29,648 nucleotides of DNA, taken from Comamonadaceae bacterium UBA4962. Its GTDB lineage: Bacteria; Pseudomonadota; Gammaproteobacteria; Burkholderiales; Burkholderiaceae_C. Numbering within the stretch: position 1 is the stretch's first letter; every line of letters starts with the position of its first letter. The stretch is taken from assembly GCA_002397315.1 (NCBI GenBank), contig DHAE01000008.1, positions 1 to 29,648 on the forward strand, read 5' to 3'. Positions 8,590 to 17,203 of this stretch are shown piece after piece. A model generated the notes under the pieces. It was not told where the DNA came from, searched no databases, and saw only the letters and a program-made list of their open reading frames with translations. The position numbers and the translations under genes are program-made.

Positions 8590-8700
8590 CTCCCCCCTGA
8601 GTCGCCTTCGGCGCCTTCCCCCCAAGGGGGACGACGCCATCGGCCGGGCAAAGCCCGTTCCGCGGCGTCTGCTGGCGTGGCCTGCTCCGCGGCCAGTTGA
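8590..8700. repeat. Hairpin-rich intergenic element between convergent genes, probable dispersed repeat and bidirectional terminator
   Basis: This lies in the 237-base gap between the lipoprotein and the dehydrogenase. TCCCCC (8591-8596) can pair with GGGGGA (8626-8631), enclosing a small CGCC-TTC-GGCG hairpin (8603-8613). A second stem CGGGC-AAA-GCCCG follows (8645-8657). From memory, very similar strings (CCCCCTGAG..., CCCCAAGGGGGACGACGCC, GCAAAGCCCGTTCCGCGGCG) recur between genes in Acidovorax and relatives. Within this window it occurs once, so its dispersed nature is recalled rather than shown. The rest of the gap (8701-8820) shows nothing recognisable. Confidence 0.45.
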
Positions 8701-8820
8701 CGGGTGAGTCCGCTGGGTAGGCGTGCGCCGCGGGCGTGTGCGGGCGGCCGGTGCCGTGCATTACGACCAGCACGGGATCGAATGAAGTGGCAGCCCGGCC
8801 CTGGCTGCCGCCGTGCCGCG

Positions 8821-10338
<1,518 letters not shown>

Positions 10339-10366
10339 GGCGTTCTTGTCGAAGGAAAAAGCGGGA

Positions 10367-10996
10367 TCAGGCCATGGCGACCTGGGGTTCCAGATGGGGG
10401 GTGACGTGGCCCAGCGCGCGTTCCACGTACTCCTGTTTTTCGCCCACGGGGGCGAAGTAGTGCAGCACCTCGCGCGCGGCCTCCACGCCCTTCAGGCGGC
10501 ACAGCAGCCAGGCCACCAGGTACTGCGAGGCGAGGCAGCCGCCCGCCGTGGCGACGTTGCCGCGCGCCACGAACGGCTGCTGCACCACCTGCACGCCCGA
10601 GGCTTCCACCCAGGGCCGGCTGGTGAGGTCGGTGCACGCCGGCACGCCGCCGAGCAGCCCCAGGCGGCCCAGCAGGAACGTGCCGGAGCACTGCGCGGCC
10701 AGCAGTTGGCGGGCCGGGTCCAGCACGCGCAGCCGCTCCATGATGGCCGGGTCGGCGGCGACGTCGCGCGTCTTCATGCCGCTGCCCACCAGTACCGCGT
10801 CGGCGCCGGCGAGCGCGTCCAGGCCTTCGTGGGCGTCGATCGTCAGCCCGTTCATGGACGTCACGCGCCGCGCGGGGCTGGCGATGCGCACGTGCCAGTG
10901 GGCGTCGCCCCGCAGGGCGATGCGGTGGAGCATGCCGAAGGCGACCAGCGAATCCAGGTCGTTGAAGGCATCGAAGGTCAGGATGGCGATGTGCAT
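10367..10996 (-). CDS. DJ-1/PfpI family protein (class I glutamine amidotransferase-like)
   Basis: A 209-aa flavodoxin-like protein of the DJ-1/PfpI superfamily. It begins IAILTFDAFNDLDSLVAFGML, where family members carry an acidic residue, and has the nucleophile elbow LLAAQCSGTFLLGR with Cys103. GGCLASQYLVAWLL later on resembles the helix of the isonitrile hydratase/ThiJ branch. Superfamily members include deglycases, glyoxalases, isonitrile hydratases and chaperones; I cannot choose among them. It sits 27 bases after the aminotransferase and 28 bases before mmsA, so it is co-transcribed. A role in handling reactive semialdehydes or damaged intermediates is my inference. Confidence 0.87.
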   Translation of the reverse strand: MHIAILTFDAFNDLDSLVAFGMLHRIALRGDAHWHVRIASPARRVTSMNGLTIDAHEGLDALAGADAVLVGSGMKTRDVAADPAIMERLRVLDPARQLLAAQCSGTFLLGRLGLLGGVPACTDLTSRPWVEASGVQVVQQPFVARGNVATAGGCLASQYLVAWLLCRLKGVEAAREVLHYFAPVGEKQEYVERALGHVTPHLEPQVAMA

Positions 10997-11023
10997 GGGC
11001 GCTCGCGGTGCCGGGAGGCGGCG

Positions 11024-12391
11024 TCAGGCCACTTCGTCCAGGGCATCGCCCAGCGCGCTCACCAGGCGGTCGATTTCCGCCTCGGTACTGATGAAGGGCG
11101 GCGCGAGCTGGATGGTGTCGCCGCCGTAGCGCACGTAGAAGCCCTTGTCCCAGCACTTCATGGCGATCTCGTAGGGACGCTTCGCGGGCTCGCCGGGCAG
11201 GGCGGCGATGGTGATGCCCGCCGCCAGGCCGTAGTTGCGGATGTCGGCCACGTGCTTCGCGCCCTTCAGGCCATGCACCGCGTTCTCGAACACCGGTGCC
11301 AGCGCGCGCACGCGGCCGGGCATGTCTTCCTTCTGCAGGATGTCGAGCACCGCATTGCCCGCAGCGCACGCCACCGGGTGGGCCGAGTAGGTGTAGCCGT
11401 GCGGGAATTCGAGCATGTACTCGGGGCCGCCCTGCGCGATGAAGGTGTCGTAGATCTCCTTGGTGGCCATCACGCCGCCCAGCGGCTGCGCGCCGTTCGT
11501 CACCTGCTTGGCGAAGTTCAGGATGTCCGGCGTCACGCCGAAGGCCTCGGCGCCCGTCCAGGCGCCGCAGCGGCCGAAGCCCGTGATGACCTCGTCGAAG
11601 ATCAGCAGGATGTTGTTCTGCGTGCAGATCTCACGGATGCGCTCCAGGTAGCCCTTCGGGGGAATGACCACGCCGGCCGAGCCCGAGAACGGCTCCACGA
11701 TCACCGCGGCGATGTTGGAGGCGTCGTGCAGCGCGATCACGTCCAGCAGCTTGTCGGCCAGCGCGCGGCCGCCGTCCTCGGCCATGCCGCGCTGGAAGGT
11801 GCCCGCGGGCGGCTGCGTGTGCGGAAGGTGGTCCGCTTCGATGCCCTGCCCGAAGGTCTTGCGGTTGCCCACGATGCCGCCCACCGAGATGCCGCCGAAG
11901 TTCACGCCGTGGTAGCCCTTCTCGCGGCCGATCAGGCGCGTCTTGCTCGCCTGGCCCTTGGTGCGCCAGTAGGCGCGTGCCATCTTGAGCGAGGTGTCGG
12001 CGGATTCGGAGCCCGAGCCGGTGAAGAACACGTAGTCGAGCCCCGCGGGCGTCAGTTCCTTGAGCTTGTTGGCCAGCGCGAACGAGGCGGGATGGCCGAA
12101 CTGGAACGCGGGCGAGTAGTCCAGCGTGGCGGCGGCGCGGCCGATCGCCTCGGCGATCTCCTTGCGGCCATGGCCCAGGCCCGAGCACCACAGGCCCGAC
12201 AGGCCGTCGAAGATCTTGCGGCCTTCGGCATCGGTGTAGTAGGCGCCCTGGGCGCCCACGATCATGCGCGGGCGGGCCTTGAAGTTGCGGTTGCCCGTGA
12301 AGGGCATCCAGTGCGCTTCGAGCCAGGCGGCGTCCATGCGGGGAGCGGCGGCATCCGCGCCGGATGCGGGTTCGATGACGGAAAAGCCCAT
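11024..12391 (-). CDS. Omega-amino acid:pyruvate aminotransferase (class III, PLP-dependent)
   Basis: This 455-aa class III aminotransferase probably converts beta-alanine and pyruvate into malonate semialdehyde and alanine. It opens with WMPFTGNRNFKARPRM, close to known beta-alanine:pyruvate transaminases, and contains LSGLWCSGLGHGRKEIAEA, FFTGSGSESADTSLKMARAY, REKGYHGVNFGG, IFDEVITGFGR, and the PLP lysine K295 in NFAKQVTNGAQPLGG. The C-terminal FYVRYGGDTIQLAPPF is also characteristic. The start ATG at 12391 has AAGGA upstream; the open frame continuing to 13393 is a shadow of the LysR gene. It leads an operon with a PfpI protein and mmsA, which would consume the semialdehyde product. Other omega-amino acids or amines remain possible substrates. 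Confidence 0.93.
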   Translation of the reverse strand: MGFSVIEPASGADAAAPRMDAAWLEAHWMPFTGNRNFKARPRMIVGAQGAYYTDAEGRKIFDGLSGLWCSGLGHGRKEIAEAIGRAAATLDYSPAFQFGHPASFALANKLKELTPAGLDYVFFTGSGSESADTSLKMARAYWRTKGQASKTRLIGREKGYHGVNFGGISVGGIVGNRKTFGQGIEADHLPHTQPPAGTFQRGMAEDGGRALADKLLDVIALHDASNIAAVIVEPFSGSAGVVIPPKGYLERIREICTQNNILLIFDEVITGFGRCGAWTGAEAFGVTPDILNFAKQVTNGAQPLGGVMATKEIYDTFIAQGGPEYMLEFPHGYTYSAHPVACAAGNAVLDILQKEDMPGRVRALAPVFENAVHGLKGAKHVADIRNYGLAAGITIAALPGEPAKRPYEIAMKCWDKGFYVRYGGDTIQLAPPFISTEAEIDRLVSALGDALDEVA

Positions 12392-12521
12392 GGTCGGTCC
12401 TTCGGAAAAAGGTGGCGGAAGAGAGAAAGAGGAGACACGCAGGCAGGCCGCGGCGGCAGCGTTACCGTAGCCTGCGGCGCCTGCATTCGTGGCCTGATTC
12501 TTCCGGGGATGGATAATTTCT

Positions 12522-12557
12522 TGAATGAGCAAATATCCATGTTCACTTGCCCGTTCA
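12522..12557. promoter_or_regulatory. Imperfect inverted repeat, probable LysR-type regulator binding site
   Basis: TGAATGAGCAA (12522-12532) and TTGCCCGTTCA (12547-12557) are inverted copies matching at 9 of 11 positions with a 14-base spacer, in a locally AT-richer patch. The site lies between the divergent aminotransferase and LysR genes and just before the chosen LysR start. LysR proteins usually bind such dyads in the divergent promoter. The rest of the gap (12392-12521) shows no other clear dyad. Confidence 0.5.
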
Positions 12558-12577
12558 TGCAAGTTTCCGCGCCAGCC

Positions 12578-13549
12578 ATGACCACCCCCGCCTCCGCCTT
12601 GCCCTCCCCCCTTCCGGGCCCCGTGCCCGCCACCCGCGAGCGCGCCGTGCTCGGCCAGCTCAGCGACATGGACCTGCGCCTGCTGCAGGTGTTCAAGAGC
12701 GTGGTCGAATGCGGCGGCATGGCGGCGGCCGAGCTGGAGCTCAACATCGGCACCAGCACCGTGAGCCGCCACATGAAGGACCTGGAAACGCGCCTGGGCC
12801 TCACGCTCTGCCGCCGCGGCCGGGCGGGCTTCGCGCTCACGCCCGAGGGCCAGCGCGTCTACGAGGAAACGCTGCGCCTGCTGGCCTCGGTGCGCAGCTT
12901 CCGCGACGGCATCGACGAGATCCATGCGCGCATGGGTGGCCAACTGGCCGTGGCGGTGTTCGACAAGACCGCCAGCAACCCGGCGGCCCGCATCGGCGAG
13001 GCGATCGCGGCCTTCGGCCGGCAGGCGCCCGAGGTGGAACTGCAACTGCACGTGGGCCCGATCAACGCCATCGAGCGCGGCGTGATCGACGGCAGCTACC
13101 AGGTCGGCATCATTCCCGCGCACCGCAGTTCGCAGAGCCTGGTCTACACCGACCTGTTCGGCGAGACCATGCTGCTCTACTGCGGCGCGGGCCACCCGCT
13201 CTTCGGCGCCGACCACACCGGTCTGGACTGGGACGCCGTGCGGGCCTACCCCTTCGCCGGCCTGGGCTACCACTCGCCCAACATGGAACTCAGCCACCGC
13301 GCCCGCTTCGCCCGCGCGGCCACGGGCTTCGACCAGGAATCGATCGCTACGCTCATCCTGTCGGGGCGGTACCTGGGCTTCTTGCCCGACCACTACGCGG
13401 AGGATTTCGAGCGCCGGGGGCGCATGCAGGCGGTGCGGCCGGAGCTGCTGCGCTATGAGTGCCGGTTCGTGGGGCTGGTGCGCAGGTCACCTGCGCCGTC
13501 GAGGGCGGCGCAGGCGTTCGGGGAGTGCCTGGTGCGGGCGCATGGATGA
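12578..13549 (+). CDS. LysR-family transcriptional regulator
   Basis: This 323-aa regulator has a LysR winged helix (about 31-90: MDLRLLQVFKSVVECGGM, then TSTVSRHMKDLETRLGLTLC and FALTPEGQRVYEE) and a periplasmic-binding-like effector domain (about 110-310). It is divergent from the aminotransferase-PfpI-mmsA operon and so probably controls it. The start is uncertain: in-frame ATGs at 12509, 12539 and 12557 are possible, but they fall in or before the putative operator, so 12578 is used. The frame is open far upstream to 10004 only as antisense shadow. The stop is 11 bases from the convergent Bug-protein gene. The inducer is unknown; beta-alanine or a related omega-amino acid is inferred from context. 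Confidence 0.91.
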   Translation: MTTPASALPSPLPGPVPATRERAVLGQLSDMDLRLLQVFKSVVECGGMAAAELELNIGTSTVSRHMKDLETRLGLTLCRRGRAGFALTPEGQRVYEETLRLLASVRSFRDGIDEIHARMGGQLAVAVFDKTASNPAARIGEAIAAFGRQAPEVELQLHVGPINAIERGVIDGSYQVGIIPAHRSSQSLVYTDLFGETMLLYCGAGHPLFGADHTGLDWDAVRAYPFAGLGYHSPNMELSHRARFARAATGFDQESIATLILSGRYLGFLPDHYAEDFERRGRMQAVRPELLRYECRFVGLVRRSPAPSRAAQAFGECLVRAHG

Positions 13550-13560
13550 GGTGCGGGCGG

Positions 13561-14547
13561 TCAGTCCGCCGAGGCGCCCGACTTCCTGACCAGTTCCGCC
13601 CAGCGCGGGATTTCGCGGTCCATGTGCGCGGCCAGTTCCTCGGGCGTGCTGCCCACGATGGTCATGCCGAGCTGGTCCTGGAGCTTGGCCTGCACGTCGG
13701 GCTGCCGGAGCGCCTTGACGATCTCGGCGTTGAGGCGCTGCACGATGGCCTTGGGCGTGCCCTTCGGGGCATAGACGGCCTGCCACGAGGACATTTCGAA
13801 TCCGGCAACGCCGGATTCGATCATGGTCGGCAGCTCGGGCGCCAGGGGGATCCGCTTGCCGGTGGTCACGGCGAGCAGCTTGACCCGGCCGGCCTTGGCC
13901 AGCGGCAGGGCGGCGGTCATCTGGTCGAACATGAACGATACCTGTCCGGCCGCGACGTCGGTGAGCGCGGGCGGCGTGCCCTTGTAGGGCACGTGCGTCA
14001 GCTTCACGCCGATCAGGTCGCCGAACAGCTCTCCGGCCAGGTGGGTGGATGTTCCCGCGCCCGAGGACGCGAACATGCGCTTGGCCGGGTCCTTCCGGAG
14101 CAGGGCGATGAGTTCCTGGACCGAATTCACGCCCAGCCCGGGGTCGACGATGAGCACGTTCGGCAGCGTGGCCACGAGCGATACGGGCTCGAAGTCCCGG
14201 ACGGGATCGTAGGACAGCTTTTTGTACAGGCTGGCATTGATCGCGTGCGTGCTGATGGTGCCGCCGAACAGGGTGTAGCCGTCGGCCGGGGCCTTCGCGA
14301 CGTAGGCTGCGCCGATGCTGCCGCCCTGGCCGGGCCGGTTGTCCACGACCACGGCCTGCTTGAGCGATTCCTGCAGCTTGCTGGCGAGTACCCGCCCGAT
14401 GGTGTCGGTCGAACCGCCGGGAGTGAAGGGCACGACGTAGGCAATGGGCTTGCCGGCAGGCCACTCCTGGGCGCGCGCCGAGAGCGGGAGGGCGGTGGCG
14501 GCCAGTGCGGCGAATGCCTGCAAGACGTGGCGTCGGTCGGAATGCAT
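13561..14547 (-). CDS. Bug/TctC-family tripartite tricarboxylate transporter substrate-binding protein
   Basis: A 328-aa secreted binding protein. The N-terminus MHSDRRHVLQ followed by a hydrophobic stretch ending ALPLSARAQ is a signal peptide. The mature part has the Bug hallmarks IAYVVPFTPGGSTDTIGR, VVVDNRPGQGGSIGA and the VAKAPADGYTLFGG loop, then VPYKGTPPALTDVAAGQV and APKGTPKAIVQRLNAEI. Such proteins bind carboxylates in the periplasm for TctAB permeases. No tctA or tctB is present here, so it is an orphan. GGAG precedes the ATG at 14547; the frame upstream to 14721 is Arg/Pro-rich and not coding. It is the third gene of the dehydratase operon, 88 bases after the RraA-like gene in a gap containing GC-rich inverted repeats (GGCCC 14598-14602 with GGGCC 14606-14610; TGGCGCCA 14611-14618). 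Sugar acids are its inferred ligand. Confidence 0.92.
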   Translation of the reverse strand: MHSDRRHVLQAFAALAATALPLSARAQEWPAGKPIAYVVPFTPGGSTDTIGRVLASKLQESLKQAVVVDNRPGQGGSIGAAYVAKAPADGYTLFGGTISTHAINASLYKKLSYDPVRDFEPVSLVATLPNVLIVDPGLGVNSVQELIALLRKDPAKRMFASSGAGTSTHLAGELFGDLIGVKLTHVPYKGTPPALTDVAAGQVSFMFDQMTAALPLAKAGRVKLLAVTTGKRIPLAPELPTMIESGVAGFEMSSWQAVYAPKGTPKAIVQRLNAEIVKALRQPDVQAKLQDQLGMTIVGSTPEELAAHMDREIPRWAELVRKSGASAD

Positions 14548-14635
14548 GGTTTGTCTCCTGCGGGTGGATGGGTGTCTTCGTGTTTGTTCTAGAGGGTGGC
14601 CCTGCGGGCCTGGCGCCACGGGCCGGCCAGGGGCG

Positions 14636-15352
14636 TCAGCGGCCGCGCTCCCTGCGCCAGGCGGCGAAGGCCTCGGGCGTGCGCGGGTCCGTGGGGGGGT
14701 AGAGCCCGATGATGGTTTCACCGGCCTGCACCCGCTCGGCCACGAAATCCTCGAAGGCCGTCATTTCGGTGGCTTCGGCCGCGATCTCGCCGGCCAGGTG
14801 CGCAGGAATCACCACCACGCCCTCGCTGTCGCCCACCATCACGTCCCCAGGAAAGACGGCTACGTCGCCGCAGGCGATGGGAACGCCGATGTCGATGGCC
14901 TGGTGGAGCGTGAGGTTGGTGGGGGCGGACGGCCGCTGGTGGTAGGCCGGCATGTCGAGCGCGGCGATATCCGGCGTGTCGCGGAAACCTCCATCGGTCA
15001 CCAGGCCCGCGGCACCCCGCCGCATGAGCCGGGTGGCGAGGATCGATCCGGCCGAGGCGGCACGCGCGTCCTTGCGGCTGTCGATGACCAGGACGGCGCC
15101 GGGCGGGCAGTCTTCCACGGCCTTGCGCTGGGGGTGGTCGGGATTCTGGAAGACGCTGATCGGGTTCAGGTCTTCCCGTGCGGGGATGTAGCGCAGCGTG
15201 AACGCTTCGCCCACCATGTTCGGGCGGCCCGGACGCAGGGGATGCACGCCTTGCAGGAACTGGTTGCGCAGGCCGCGCTTGAAAAGCGCGGTGCAGAGCG
15301 TGGCGGTGCTGACGTGCAGCAGCTGCGCGCGTGTGCCGGGATCGAGGGCCAT
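14636..15352 (-). CDS. RraA-like protein (possible 2-oxo-acid aldolase/decarboxylase)
   Basis: This 238-aa protein belongs to the RraA/HMG-aldolase fold. It contains GLVTDGGFRDTPDI (R124-D125, then D128), PTNLTLHQAIDIGVPI and CGDVAVFPGDVMVGDSEGV, the last being the signature of this fold. Family members are either RNase E regulators (true RraA) or metal-dependent class II pyruvate aldolases and oxaloacetate decarboxylases. At about 238 aa it is longer than E. coli RraA. The position that is Asp in the D-X20-R-D motif of characterised aldolases is Ser103 here. It lies directly after the dehydratase gene, so I infer a metabolic role, for example cleavage of the 2-keto-3-deoxy acid formed by the dehydratase. 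The start is the ATG at 15352; upstream residues to 15499 are dehydratase shadow. Confidence 0.85.
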   Translation of the reverse strand: MALDPGTRAQLLHVSTATLCTALFKRGLRNQFLQGVHPLRPGRPNMVGEAFTLRYIPAREDLNPISVFQNPDHPQRKAVEDCPPGAVLVIDSRKDARAASAGSILATRLMRRGAAGLVTDGGFRDTPDIAALDMPAYHQRPSAPTNLTLHQAIDIGVPIACGDVAVFPGDVMVGDSEGVVVIPAHLAGEIAAEATEMTAFEDFVAERVQAGETIIGLYPPTDPRTPEAFAAWRRERGR

Positions 15353-15392
15353 GGTCGGGAGGGGGCGTGGTGGGTGGAGGAAGGAAAGCGGG

Positions 15393-17144
15393 TCAGAAAA
15401 TGTCGGGCTCGGGCACGGGAGAGCCGAAGCCGGTTTCCAGGAAATCGAAGTCGCAGCCCTGGTCGGCCTGCAGGATGTGGCGGCTGAACATCCAGCCATA
15501 CCCGCGTTCGAAGCGGGGCGGCGGCGGCACCCAGGCGGCGCGGCGGCGGGCCAGCTCCTCGTCGTCCACCTCCAGGTGGATGCGGCGAGCGGGTACGTCC
15601 ACGGTGATGAGGTCGCCCGTTCTCACGAGCGCCAGAGGGCCGCCGATGTAGGCCTCCGGGGCGGCATGCAGGATGCACGCGCCATAGCTGGTACCGCTCA
15701 TGCGGGCGTCCGACAGGCGCAGCATGTCGCGCACGCCCTGCTTCACCAGCTTGACCGGGATGGGCAGCATGCCCCATTCGGGCATGCCCGGACCGCCCTG
15801 GGGGCCCGCGTTGCGCAGCACCAGGATGTGTTCGGCGGTCACGTCCAGGTCGGGATCCTCGACGGCGGCCTTCATGCTCGGGTAGTCGTCGAAGACCAGC
15901 GCGGGGCCGGTGTGCTGCTGCAGGTGGGGAGCCGCGGCGCAGGGTTTCATCACCGCGCCGCCCGGCGCGATGTTCCCGCGCAGCACGGCCAGCGCACCTT
16001 GCGCGTACACGGGGTTCTCGACCGGACGGATCACGTCGTCCTGGAAGACGCGGGCACCTTCGATGTTTTCGCCCAGGGTCCGCCCGGTGACGGTGGCGGC
16101 AGACAGCCGCAGGTGGTTCCGCAGCCGCGACATGAGTCCCGGCAGGCCGCCCGCGTAGTAGAAGTCTTCCATGAGGTAGGTGGTGCCCGTGGGGCGCACG
16201 TTGGCGATCACGGGAACCCGATGGCTCGCGGCGTCGAAGTCGTCGAGCGTCACGGCGCAGCCGGTGCCGGCCCGCCGCGACATGGCCACCAGATGCACGA
16301 TGGCGTTGGTGGAACAGCCCACGGCCATGGCCACATCGATGGCATTGAGGAACGAATCGCGGCTCAGCACCCGCGCGGGTGTCAGGTCCTGCCAGACCAT
16401 GTCGACGATGCGGCGGCCGCTTTCGGCGCTCATGCGCACGTGGCCCGCGTCCGGCGCGGGGATGGAGGAGGCGCCCGGCAGCGTGAGGCCCATCGCCTCG
16501 ATGATGGCCGTCATGGTGCTGGCGGTCCCCATGGTCATGCAGGTGCCGTGGCTGCGCGCGATGCCGGTTTCGACGCCGAGCCACTCCGCCTGGCCGAGGT
16601 TGCCGGCGCGCCGTTCGTCCCAGAACTTCCAGGCATCGGAGCCGGAGCCCAGGATCTGCCCGTTGTAGTTGCCGCGCAGCATCGGGCCCGCAGGTACGAA
16701 GATGCAGGGCAGGCCCATGCTGATGGCCCCCATGACCAACCCCGGGCCGGTCTTGTCGCAGCCGCCCATCAGCACGGCACCGTCCACCGGGTGGCTGCGC
16801 AGCAGCTCCTCGGTTTCCATGGCCAGCAGATTGCGGTAGAGCATGGTGGTTGGCTTGACGAATGCCTCGGCGAGCGAGATGGCGGGCAGCTCCACCGGGA
16901 ACCCGCCCGCTTGCAGGATGCCGCGCTTCACGTCCTCCACCCGCTGCTTGAAGTGCCCGTGGCAGGGATTGATGTCCGACCACGTGTTCACGATCGCGAT
17001 GATCGGCTTGCCCACCCAGTCTTCTGGGGCGTAGCCCATCTGCATGATCCGGGAGCGGTGCCCGAAGGAGCGGAGATCGTCGGGGGCGAACCAGCGGGCG
17101 CTGCGCAGGGATTCGGGAGATCGGCGTGGAACGGTCATATTCAT
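15393..17144 (-). CDS. IlvD/Edd-family dehydratase, L-arabinonate dehydratase type
   Basis: This 583-aa iron-sulfur enzyme dehydrates an aldonate to its 2-keto-3-deoxy acid. Cluster cysteines are C61 (DINPCHGHF), C129 (GGCDKTGPG) and C202 (SHGTCMTMG), each two residues beyond the numbering I recall for the Rhizobium L-arabinonate dehydratase (59, 127, 200), which points to the [2Fe-2S] sugar-acid branch rather than IlvD proper. Other family segments are SDARMSGTSYGACILH and GGCDKTGP-LVMGAISMGLPC. No ribosome site precedes the two possible starts (ATG 17144, ATG 17138), and the promoter-like palindrome lies only eight bases upstream. It leads an operon with the RraA-like and Bug genes and is divergent from a GntR regulator. 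The natural aldonate is unknown. Confidence 0.92.
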   Translation of the reverse strand: MNMTVPRRSPESLRSARWFAPDDLRSFGHRSRIMQMGYAPEDWVGKPIIAIVNTWSDINPCHGHFKQRVEDVKRGILQAGGFPVELPAISLAEAFVKPTTMLYRNLLAMETEELLRSHPVDGAVLMGGCDKTGPGLVMGAISMGLPCIFVPAGPMLRGNYNGQILGSGSDAWKFWDERRAGNLGQAEWLGVETGIARSHGTCMTMGTASTMTAIIEAMGLTLPGASSIPAPDAGHVRMSAESGRRIVDMVWQDLTPARVLSRDSFLNAIDVAMAVGCSTNAIVHLVAMSRRAGTGCAVTLDDFDAASHRVPVIANVRPTGTTYLMEDFYYAGGLPGLMSRLRNHLRLSAATVTGRTLGENIEGARVFQDDVIRPVENPVYAQGALAVLRGNIAPGGAVMKPCAAAPHLQQHTGPALVFDDYPSMKAAVEDPDLDVTAEHILVLRNAGPQGGPGMPEWGMLPIPVKLVKQGVRDMLRLSDARMSGTSYGACILHAAPEAYIGGPLALVRTGDLITVDVPARRIHLEVDDEELARRRAAWVPPPPRFERGYGWMFSRHILQADQGCDFDFLETGFGSPVPEPDIF

Positions 17145-17152
17145 ACATTAAA

Positions 17153-17170
17153 GCACTAATATATTAGTGC
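17153..17170. promoter_or_regulatory. Perfect 18-bp palindrome, probable GntR operator/promoter of the sugar-acid operon
   Basis: GCACTAATATATTAGTGC is an exact palindrome in the 59-base gap between the divergent dehydratase and GntR genes. On the minus strand it contains TAATAT and TATATT, either usable as a -10, placing transcription start at or within a few bases of the dehydratase start codon. On the plus strand its right half sits near a -35 position for GACAAT at 17189-17194. A partial copy (AAGTGCTGCAGTGC) follows at about 17175-17188. Repression in both directions by the adjacent regulator is inferred. Confidence 0.7.
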
Positions 17171-17203
17171 GTCAAAGTGCTGCAGTGCGACAATCGCGGC
17201 CCT

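Noticed and set aside
8618..8630. C-run/G-run (CCCCCC-AA-GGGGG) as a stand-alone terminator
   Set aside because: A two-base loop cannot close such a stem and there is no T-run. It is considered only as part of the larger intergenic element.
11024..13393. 789-codon minus frame suggesting a fused regulator-aminotransferase
   Set aside because: The part upstream of 12391 is antisense to LysR and lacks motifs; the aminotransferase is complete without it.
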